DNA from: QWOP01 sp003669605 | GTDB lineage: Bacteria > Planctomycetota > Planctomycetia > Pirellulales > UBA1268 | Direction: 5' to 3' | NCBI GenBank assembly: GCA_947481985.1 | Contig: CANKIK010000124.1 | Coordinates: 1 to 13,409, forward strand | DNA: 13,409 bases | Shown here: one piece after another, positions 1-5,810 of the stretch | How the letters are laid out: every line of letters begins with the position of its first letter | How positions within the stretch are numbered: the stretch's first letter is position 1 | Made by a program: the position numbers and the translations under genes | The notes under the pieces: model-generated | Told to the model about the DNA's origin: nothing | Databases searched by the model: none | Seen by the model: the letters and a program-made list of their open reading frames with translations, nothing else

Positions 1-15
1 CGCGTCCCCCCGCAC

Positions 16-1590
16 TCACTTCCCCGCCGGGACTGGCTTCTTCGCTCCTGCCGGAAGCGGCTCACCCGCAGGCACCGCCTCCGCAGGCTTCGCGGCTTCG
101 GGAAGCACTTCAAGCGTCAGCGGATCGCGGAGCGGAAGATGCGTCACCGACCCACCAAAAAAGTCGGCCATGCTCGCCCGCTTCCCTTCATCGCCCACCG
201 CAATCTCCTCCCAATCTCCCACCACCAAAATCGCCATCTGGGCCGGATCAAGATGCTCCTTCGCCACCCGGAGCAGATCCTCCCGCGTCACCGCACTCAC
301 CTTGTCCCGGAACGACTGCCAAAAGTCCGCCGGACGCTTCGTCCACTCGTCATTGACAAACACCCGCAACATCGCCGGCTTGCTTTCAAACTGCCGCGGA
401 AACGTCTCAATCGCAGCCAACTTCGCCGTCTCAAGCTCCTCATACGTCACCGGCTCATCCCGCACCCCCTGCACCAAATCAAGGATGATCTTCGTCGCCA
501 ACGCGACCGTCGCATTCTTACTCTCAAAGCGCGCCTGGAACTGCCCCGGATACCAAACCTTCGGCGCCACCGCCGACGCCGCCGAATAGGCCAGCCCCTC
601 GTTGCTCCGCACCTGCTGCATGATCCGACTGGTGAAGCCACTGCCACCGAGAATGTCGTTGAGAATCATCAGCGGAATCGCGTCCGGATCGTCCCGCTTG
701 ATCGAACGCATCCCCATCACCACCTTCCCCTGGGGAATGTCTTTGGGAACGTGATACAGCCCCGGAGAAAGTTGGGCAGTCGGCGCCACAGGATCTGGCA
801 CCGCCGGACCCTTCTTCCATCCGGCAAACGCCTTGGCAAGCTTCCCCAGCATCTCCGGCTCGTCGAAATCACCCGTCACCGAAACGATCATGTTGCCCGG
901 ATGGAAAAGACGCGCGTGGACCTCGCGCAGACGCTTGGTCGTCATCGCTGCCACACTGGTGGCGGTCGGCTCGCGGGACTCGAAATGGTCGGTGCCCCAC
1001 AAAAGCCGCTTCCACTCGCGGGACAGGATCGACGAGGCATCGTCGTTCCGCTGCTTGAGCGCTTCAAGCAGGCGGGCTTTCGATGTCTCCAGCCGACCCT
1101 CGTCAAAACCGGGCTTCCGCAGCATGCCGACAAACAGAGCCAAACTCTCGTCGAGATTGCTCGACAGACAGTTCATCGTGGCCGTCGTGAAGGCGTCGTT
1201 GCTCCCCACTCCAATCTCGGTAGCGAGGAAGTCGAGCGCCTCATCAAACGCAGCCGGCTTCGCGTCCTCTGTGCCCCCCTCCCGCACCATCCGCGCCGCG
1301 GAGGCCACCAACCCCGGCACGTCGGCAGGATCGAGTGAGGCCCCTCCCTTGAACACGATCGACACCGTCACAAGCGGAAACTCGTGCGACGGCGCCACAA
1401 AGACCACCGTGCCGTCAGGAAGCGTGCGGCGAAACTGCTTGGCATCGGGCACTTTGAAGTCGAGCGGCGCAAACTCAATCTCCTCCGGCCGGGCCGGAAG
1501 CAACGCCTCCTCGGGCTCAAACGCCCACGCCACAGGACACCGCAGCAATGCCGCAACGATTCCCAGCACACAAAGAGTCCGGCGGAACAT
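16..1590 (-). CDS. Exported M16B peptidase-like subunit without metal site (substrate-binding partner)
   Basis: This is a 524-residue insulinase-like (M16) protein, predicted to be exported. The N-terminus looks like a signal peptide: MFRR, a hydrophobic stretch at about residues 5-17, then AWA near residues 21-23. Two M16 lobes follow, at about 50-240 and 275-465. Where active members carry HxxEH, this one has Ala96, Ala99 and Arg100, so it should not bind zinc. It keeps the second-lobe Arg328-x6-Tyr335 pair in the context VRSNEGLAY, which in paired M16B enzymes binds substrate. The C-terminus is a low-complexity Pro/Ala/Lys tail. It lies 98 bases downstream of the metal-bearing M16 gene on the same strand, so a heterodimer is the likely working unit (inference). 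The ATG at 1590 was chosen for the signal peptide and has no clear ribosome site. A GTG at 1620 preceded by GAGGTG is an alternative start. The frame stays open up to a GTG at 1692 that overlaps the upstream stop. Confidence 0.88.
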   Translation of the reverse strand: MFRRTLCVLGIVAALLRCPVAWAFEPEEALLPARPEEIEFAPLDFKVPDAKQFRRTLPDGTVVFVAPSHEFPLVTVSIVFKGGASLDPADVPGLVASAARMVREGGTEDAKPAAFDEALDFLATEIGVGSNDAFTTATMNCLSSNLDESLALFVGMLRKPGFDEGRLETSKARLLEALKQRNDDASSILSREWKRLLWGTDHFESREPTATSVAAMTTKRLREVHARLFHPGNMIVSVTGDFDEPEMLGKLAKAFAGWKKGPAVPDPVAPTAQLSPGLYHVPKDIPQGKVVMGMRSIKRDDPDAIPLMILNDILGGSGFTSRIMQQVRSNEGLAYSAASAVAPKVWYPGQFQARFESKNATVALATKIILDLVQGVRDEPVTYEELETAKLAAIETFPRQFESKPAMLRVFVNDEWTKRPADFWQSFRDKVSAVTREDLLRVAKEHLDPAQMAILVVGDWEEIAVGDEGKRASMADFFGGSVTHLPLRDPLTLEVLPEAAKPAEAVPAGEPLPAGAKKPVPAGK

Positions 1591-1674
1591 GATCACAGCA
1601 GCACCCAGAGGGAAAGTCACGAAAGCACCTCGAGGAAAGGGATGGATCGGAGGGAAGGCAGGGGAATGACAACC

Positions 1675-1689
1675 AGGGGCGACGCCCCT
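1675..1689 (-). other. Perfect short inverted repeat at the stop codon of the upstream M16 gene
   Basis: Six bases (AGGGGC) at 1675-1680 are complementary to GCCCCT at 1684-1689, with a 3-base loop. On the minus-strand transcript the hairpin begins at the last base of the TGA stop of the metal-bearing M16 gene. No run of T follows, so it is not a standard intrinsic terminator. It could be an RNA stability or processing element between the two subunit genes, or chance in GC-rich DNA. Confidence 0.3.
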
Positions 1690-3290
1690 CACGGGCCTTT
1701 CTGGCGACGGAAAATCGCCGCGCTGCGGTTGGTGGCGGCGAAGTATTCCTTGGCCACCCGCTGGATGTCGGCCGCCGAAACCGCCTCGTATTTCCGCGGC
1801 CCATCATTGATCTCCTGCCAGTCGAGCGTGGCCTCGGCTACCGCCAACTGGACCAGCAACGACATGTTGTTTTCCAGACGCCGGTAGTTGCCCGCCGCCA
1901 CGCGATTCTTCACCTTCCGGAGCTCCCGCTCGGGAATCTCCCCCTCCTGGAGCTTCGTCAGCTCCTCATACCAGGCCGCCTCGAGTTGCTCGGGGCTGGC
2001 CTCGCCACGGGTCTCCGCCTCGAAGGCAAACAGACCGGCGTATTTCCGGGTGTCGGAACTGGCCCGGGCGCTGGAGGCAAGTTCCCGCCCCTCTACCAGC
2101 CCCGCGTAGAGCCGGCCGGTACGCTCATTGAGAATCTCCGCGAGCATGTCGAGCGGGTAACTGTCGATGTGGCCAGCCGGGACGGTGTGGTAACGGATCT
2201 CCACCGCCGGCGGGAAATCCCCTTCGGCATTCATCCGCTGCTCGGCCATCTGCTCCACCTCCAGCGTCACCACCGGCGGCGGCGCTTTCTTCCCCGCCGA
2301 GAGCCGGGAAAAATAACGGGTGATGAAGGCCTTCGCCTCGGTGGCGTCGAAGTCGCCTACTACCACCCCCACCAGATTGCCAGGGCGGTAATAGATGTTC
2401 CAGTATTCCTGGGCCTGCTCCTCGGTGTAACTGTTGAGATCACTCGGCCAGCCGATCACCGGCCAGGAATAGCCGCACGAGGCCCAGAACATACTGTCGA
2501 ACTGCTCCTCGAAGCGCCCGGTGGGAGTGCTGTCGGTCCGCATCCGACGCTCCTCGTGGACCACGTCGCGCTCGGAGTAAAACTCGCGGAAGACGCTGTC
2601 GTGGAGCCGGTCGCTCTCCATCCAAGCCCAGAGCTCAAACTTGTTGGAAGGGACGGTGATGAAGTAACAGGTGAGGTCGTAACTGGTGAAGGCATTCATG
2701 CTGCTCCCACCGGCCTTGGTGTAGACCTGGTCAAACTCGTCCTTGACGATCGTGGCCGTTTCGGCACCGCCATCGCCGCGCCCCTGCTGCGCCCGGATCA
2801 GCCCGTCGAGGCGCTCCCGCAGCACCCGCAGAGCCTGGGTGTCGTTGGTGGGCTTCCAGGGGTCGTCGATCTCGCCACGGAGGTATTTGTCGTACTGCTC
2901 CGTCCACACCAGATGGTTGATCTCGCCACGGACTTTCTGCTGCTCCTGGCGGAAGGTCGCATCCCTCTTGGCATCGCGGGTGCCGATCGTGTCGGTGCCC
3001 TTGAACATCATGTGTTCGAAGAAGTGGCTGATGCCGGTGATCCCCGGCCGCTCGTTGACACTCCCCACCTTGGCCACCCAGCCAGCGCTGACGACATTCG
3101 GCTGGTCGTTGCGGGGCACGAGAAGGAACTGCATGCCGTTGGGGAGCGTGAACTCCTCCACGGCCACCTGCTGCCCACAGGCCGCGGACGGCGCCACGAT
3201 TACCGCGCAGAGGATGGCGGCCAAAAACGACCACGGCCACGCCACCTGAGGCAACGCGAGGCCAGAGAACGCACGGGGGAGGAACGGCAT
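1689..3290 (-). CDS. Exported M16B zinc metallopeptidase, catalytic subunit
   Basis: This is a 533-residue M16 family zinc peptidase. A hydrophobic export signal spans about residues 17-37 and ends near APSAACG. The inverted zinc motif HFFEH is at residues 89-93, followed by MMFKGT. The third ligand is probably Glu246, in the context VVHEERR. About 75 extra residues separate HxxEH from the next conserved block (SSMNAFTSYDLT, about 196-207), with charged helical sequence between. This longer form is known among bacterial M16 proteins. In the second lobe, the segment aligned with the usual Arg/Tyr pair reads EGRELASSA at 400-408; the Tyr is absent. The downstream M16 gene supplies that pair and lacks the metal site, so the two should form a heterodimer acting on peptides outside the cytoplasm. 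The ATG at 3290 gives the export signal and has no evident ribosome site. Starting at 3416 would add an unlikely 42 residues and overlap the DUF155 gene. Confidence 0.9.
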   Translation of the reverse strand: MPFLPRAFSGLALPQVAWPWSFLAAILCAVIVAPSAACGQQVAVEEFTLPNGMQFLLVPRNDQPNVVSAGWVAKVGSVNERPGITGISHFFEHMMFKGTDTIGTRDAKRDATFRQEQQKVRGEINHLVWTEQYDKYLRGEIDDPWKPTNDTQALRVLRERLDGLIRAQQGRGDGGAETATIVKDEFDQVYTKAGGSSMNAFTSYDLTCYFITVPSNKFELWAWMESDRLHDSVFREFYSERDVVHEERRMRTDSTPTGRFEEQFDSMFWASCGYSWPVIGWPSDLNSYTEEQAQEYWNIYYRPGNLVGVVVGDFDATEAKAFITRYFSRLSAGKKAPPPVVTLEVEQMAEQRMNAEGDFPPAVEIRYHTVPAGHIDSYPLDMLAEILNERTGRLYAGLVEGRELASSARASSDTRKYAGLFAFEAETRGEASPEQLEAAWYEELTKLQEGEIPERELRKVKNRVAAGNYRRLENNMSLLVQLAVAEATLDWQEINDGPRKYEAVSAADIQRVAKEYFAATNRSAAIFRRQKGP

Positions 3291-3315
3291 GCGGATGTTC
3301 CAGCAGGAGGATGGG

Positions 3316-3332
3316 TCCGGGAAGAACCCGGA
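3316..3332. other. Short inverted repeat between the DUF155 and M16 genes
   Basis: TCCGGG at 3316-3321 and CCCGGA at 3327-3332 form a perfect 6-base-pair stem with loop AAGAA. It sits in the 79-base gap after the DUF155 stop and before the M16 start. On the minus strand no T-tract follows, so a terminator role is weak. It would otherwise fall in the 5' leader of the M16 transcript. Confidence 0.3.
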
Positions 3333-3338
3333 TTTATA
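3333..3338 (-). promoter_or_regulatory. Possible -10 element for the M16 gene pair
   Basis: The minus strand reads TATAAA here, 42 bases upstream of the M16 ATG at 3290, in an otherwise very GC-rich gap. No convincing -35 hexamer is seen at 16-18 bases, so this is a weak call resting on one AT-rich hexamer in the right place. Confidence 0.22.
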
Positions 3339-3369
3339 GCACCCCTCCCCGCTCCCCTGGAACTCGGGT

Positions 3370-4230
3370 TCAGCCGGCGGAGAGCCGCCATTGCACCAGC
3401 GCCAGCAGGATCTCAAACACGATCAGCCCCACGATCGCGTATTCCACCCGCAAGGCCCGCCGGTTCTGGAGGAGATCGAGAGCAGCCTCGGCTGTGCGGG
3501 AGATCAGGTTCAGCTTCCCGTGCAGGGCCGCGAACCGCTCGCGGATCTCAAACTCATCCCGCAACCGGGCCCAGAAACGCTCCAGTTCGGGGTGATCCCA
3601 GAGCAACTCCGGGGCATCGTCAACCCGGGCCCCCGCCACCACCCGGTGTTCGGCCAGCAACGCCCCGCCGAGGTGCTGGAGGAGTTCGCGGGCCGCCCGG
3701 CCGCCACGCCCCCAGTGGTCGAGATTCACGGCAAAGGGCTCAATCCGCTCAAACTGCCGCTCGATATTCTTCTCGTGATACGCCAGCGACACGCTCTTGG
3801 CCATGATGTCGGCCACCAACAACCGCTTCTCCGCCGTGGCCTCGGCCAGCAACAGCACGTTGCCCTCGATCGCCTCCCGCCCCAAAGGCTCGACGCGGAT
3901 CTCAAGCACCTCCGTCTCGCGATCAGCGAGCGCAAGCGACTGGCGGACATGAGGCGCGATTCGCAGCAGCAGGCCATCGATCGCCGAGGGGGTGGCGGCA
4001 AAGAACACGCAGGCGCCGTAGCGAAAAAGGACCGCCGTCCCGGAAACACCGGGGGAAACCCCGCCGATGTCGACCACCAGCGGCGCTCCGCCAATCCGCT
4101 CAATAGCACCCAGACGGGCCAGATCGATGCCGCTGCCGATGAGCATTGCCTGCGCACGGATTCCGACGCCCTCGCCACCAGAGCGCACAACTGTCCCAGG
4201 CAGCGAACCAGCCGATTCCAATCCAGACAT
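3370..4230 (-). CDS. DUF155 (RMND1/Rmd1/Sif2-type) protein with C-terminal membrane anchor
   Basis: This 286-residue protein matches the DUF155 family, whose eukaryotic members include yeast Rmd1 and human mitochondrial RMND1. The bacterial role is not established. Visible family marks are FRYGACVFF at 69-77 followed by a small-residue segment, and the acidic EVLEI strand near 107-111. Further on come the helix EKRLLVADIMAKSVSLAYHE (134-153), LLWDHPELERFW (209-220) and the helix FEIRERFAALHGKLNLI (227-243). A single membrane span at about 264-280 (VGLIVFEILLALV) ends five or six residues from the C-terminus. This tail-anchored layout is typical of the family and would leave the main domain in the cytoplasm. 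The ATG at 4230 is supported by GGGGGAGAG five bases upstream (4236-4244). The gene is divergent from the hemerythrin-like gene and lies 79 bases ahead of the M16 pair on the same strand. Confidence 0.88.
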   Translation of the reverse strand: MSGLESAGSLPGTVVRSGGEGVGIRAQAMLIGSGIDLARLGAIERIGGAPLVVDIGGVSPGVSGTAVLFRYGACVFFAATPSAIDGLLLRIAPHVRQSLALADRETEVLEIRVEPLGREAIEGNVLLLAEATAEKRLLVADIMAKSVSLAYHEKNIERQFERIEPFAVNLDHWGRGGRAARELLQHLGGALLAEHRVVAGARVDDAPELLWDHPELERFWARLRDEFEIRERFAALHGKLNLISRTAEAALDLLQNRRALRVEYAIVGLIVFEILLALVQWRLSAG

Positions 4231-4366
4231 GGCCGCTCTCCCCCGAGACTCCCGCTCAACGGCGACTCAAGGCCCCGTCCTCCACGTTTCCCATCATATC
4301 CGGGTGATAAAATAGAGCGCTGCCAGAACCAGCTCCCCCACTCCCCTTTTCTGTGAGACGACCCCC
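4231..4366. promoter_or_regulatory. Divergent promoter region between the DUF155 and hemerythrin-like genes
   Basis: This 136-base region has to carry promoters for both flanking genes unless they are read through. It contains the least GC-rich stretch nearby (about 4287-4314). On the plus strand TAAAAT at 4308-4313 resembles a -10 box. On the minus strand TATGAT (4293-4298) does the same for the DUF155 gene. Neither has a good -35 at the usual distance. The region itself follows from the gene layout; the exact boxes are guesses. Confidence 0.4.
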
Positions 4367-4837
4367 ATGACATCGATCGACCGGGCCGATCCGGGTATTC
4401 TCAGCCACCTGCTGGCAGAGCACCGTGAACTGTGGAACCAACTCTCTGCCGTTCGCTGCGCTCTGGCAGCGCCTGCGCCGGCAGATTGCACCGAGGTGAA
4501 AGGCATCGTGGCCTCCATCCAAACTCTCCGCGAGCATCTCGCCAGCCACTTTAGCCAGGAGGAGTGCGGCGGATTCATGGAGGAATCGGTAGCGCGGATG
4601 CCCAGGCTGAACCACGCCGTCAGCGATGTGCTCCGCGAGCACCCGTTGCTGTTGGCAGATCTGGATGCGATCGTGTCCCGCTTCGGTAGCGCTGCCGGGC
4701 AGACGCCGTGCGCCGACGCCTGGCGGGAAATCGGAGCCTCCTTCGAAGCCTTTGCCGCCCGGATACAGGCCCACGAACGGGCCGAGAACGACGTCGTCCA
4801 GCAGGGCTACAACGAGGACCTCGGACTCCTGGGCTGA
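4367..4837 (+). CDS. Hemerythrin-like (HHE domain) diiron protein
   Basis: This is a 156-residue single-domain protein, close to the usual size for a four-helix hemerythrin-like fold, with no signal peptide. The metal-binding pattern is complete. His19 is in LLAEHREL. His57, His61 and Glu65 are in REHLASHFSQEE. His92 is in REHPLLL, and His136 and Glu140 are in AHERAEND. Five His and two carboxylates is the classical diiron set, so oxygen, nitric oxide or peroxide binding, or redox/iron sensing, is plausible. The sequence does not say which. Cys31, Cys41, Cys67 and Cys115 are present but form no obvious motif. It is the only plus-strand gene in the window, divergent from the DUF155 gene and convergent with purU. 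The start at 4367 has only a weak upstream GAG. Confidence 0.85.
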   Translation: MTSIDRADPGILSHLLAEHRELWNQLSAVRCALAAPAPADCTEVKGIVASIQTLREHLASHFSQEECGGFMEESVARMPRLNHAVSDVLREHPLLLADLDAIVSRFGSAAGQTPCADAWREIGASFEAFAARIQAHERAENDVVQQGYNEDLGLLG

Positions 4838-4857
4838 TCGACGCAGAAACGTCATCA
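4835..4857. terminator. Possible hairpin between the convergent hemerythrin-like gene and purU
   Basis: The arms TGATCGACG (4835-4843) and CGTCATCA (4850-4857) pair over eight bases with one bulged C and loop CAGAAA. The stem starts at the hemerythrin-like stop codon and sits in the 40-base convergent gap, where a two-way transcription end would be expected. There is no T-run on either side, so the support is mainly position. Confidence 0.28.
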
Positions 4858-4877
4858 ACGGGCCAGCCACCGCCCCC

Positions 4878-5810
4878 TCATCCGAAGACCACCGTGCGGC
4901 GGCCATGGAGAAAGACCCGCTCCTCCGCCACCAGACGGACGGCCCGGGCGAGAACCAATTTTTCGACGTCGCGCCCCGCCTGGGCCATCCGCAGCGGAGT
5001 GTCGGCATGGTTCACCGGGACCACGTCTTGGGCGATGATCGGCCCGTCGTCGAGTTCTGCGGTCACGTAGTGCGCCGTGGCGCCGATCAATTTCACCCCG
5101 CGTTTGTGCGCCTGACGGTAGGGACTGGCACCGGCAAAGGCGGGGAGGAATGAGTGGTGGATGTTGATAATCCGGTGGGGAAAATGGGCGATTACCCCCT
5201 CGGAGAGGACGCGCATGTAGCGGGCAAGCACCACGTACTCCGGATCGTGGCTGCGGATCGCCGCCAGCAGCGCCGCCTCGTGCTCACCCCGCGACACCCC
5301 TTCGTGGGGCACGTGGTGGAAGGGAACATCAAACCGCTCCACCAACCCGCGTAGCGAGTCGTGGTTGCTGACCACCGCCTCAATCCGCACCGGCAAGTCG
5401 CCGCAGGAGTCGAGGAGCAGCAGTTCGCCCAGACAGTGCGGTTCGCGGGTAGCGCAGACGACGATCCGGCGACGGCGGGCGTGGGTGACACGCACTTGGG
5501 CGCCTGCCGGCAGGGCCGCGATCAGATCCCGCTGCAGATCTGCCGCGGTCACTGGCCCCGCGGCAGGAGTGACTTCGGCCCGGAAGAAAAACCAGCCCGC
5601 GTCGCCGTCGACATACTCCTGATTGCTCTCGATGTTGAGCAGACGCGATCCGAGCACGCCCGTGATCCGGTGAATCAGCCCGACCGCATCGGGGCAGTCG
5701 ACGACGACGATCGCCCGCTGCCCATCGGCCGGCGCCGGGGCCCCGGGAGAAAGTTCGCCCCCGGTGCGGAGGGGGGAAGCAGACTGCGATTCGGGGAGAA
5801 ACTCACTCAC
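4878..5810 (-). CDS. purU: Formyltetrahydrofolate deformylase
   Basis: PurU hydrolyses 10-formyl-tetrahydrofolate to formate and tetrahydrofolate in the cytoplasm. This balances the one-carbon pool and can feed formate-dependent purine synthesis. The 310-residue product has a family-typical layout. A Pro/Ala-rich N-terminal extension covers about 1-30, longer than in many PurU proteins. An ACT domain follows at about 33-105, beginning with AIVVVDCPDAVGLIHRITG, and a formyltransferase-type catalytic domain at about 115-295. The catalytic residues are visible: Asn216 and His218 in INIHHSFLPAF, and Asp254 in TAHYVTAELDDGPI. The start is a GTG that overlaps the stop of the upstream ATPase by four bases (GTGA), with GGGGGA about nine bases ahead of it inside the ATPase gene. 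No other usable start lies before the ACT domain. Co-translation with the ATPase is therefore likely. The identification is firm; why it is paired with the ATPase is unknown. Confidence 0.95.
   Translation of the reverse strand: MSEFLPESQSASPLRTGGELSPGAPAPADGQRAIVVVDCPDAVGLIHRITGVLGSRLLNIESNQEYVDGDAGWFFFRAEVTPAAGPVTAADLQRDLIAALPAGAQVRVTHARRRRIVVCATREPHCLGELLLLDSCGDLPVRIEAVVSNHDSLRGLVERFDVPFHHVPHEGVSRGEHEAALLAAIRSHDPEYVVLARYMRVLSEGVIAHFPHRIINIHHSFLPAFAGASPYRQAHKRGVKLIGATAHYVTAELDDGPIIAQDVVPVNHADTPLRMAQAGRDVEKLVLARAVRLVAEERVFLHGRRTVVFG

Noticed and set aside
1986..3806. Long plus-strand open frame opposite the M16 and DUF155 genes
   Set aside because: It spans two real minus-strand genes and their gap, with Arg/Pro-rich composition and no motif.
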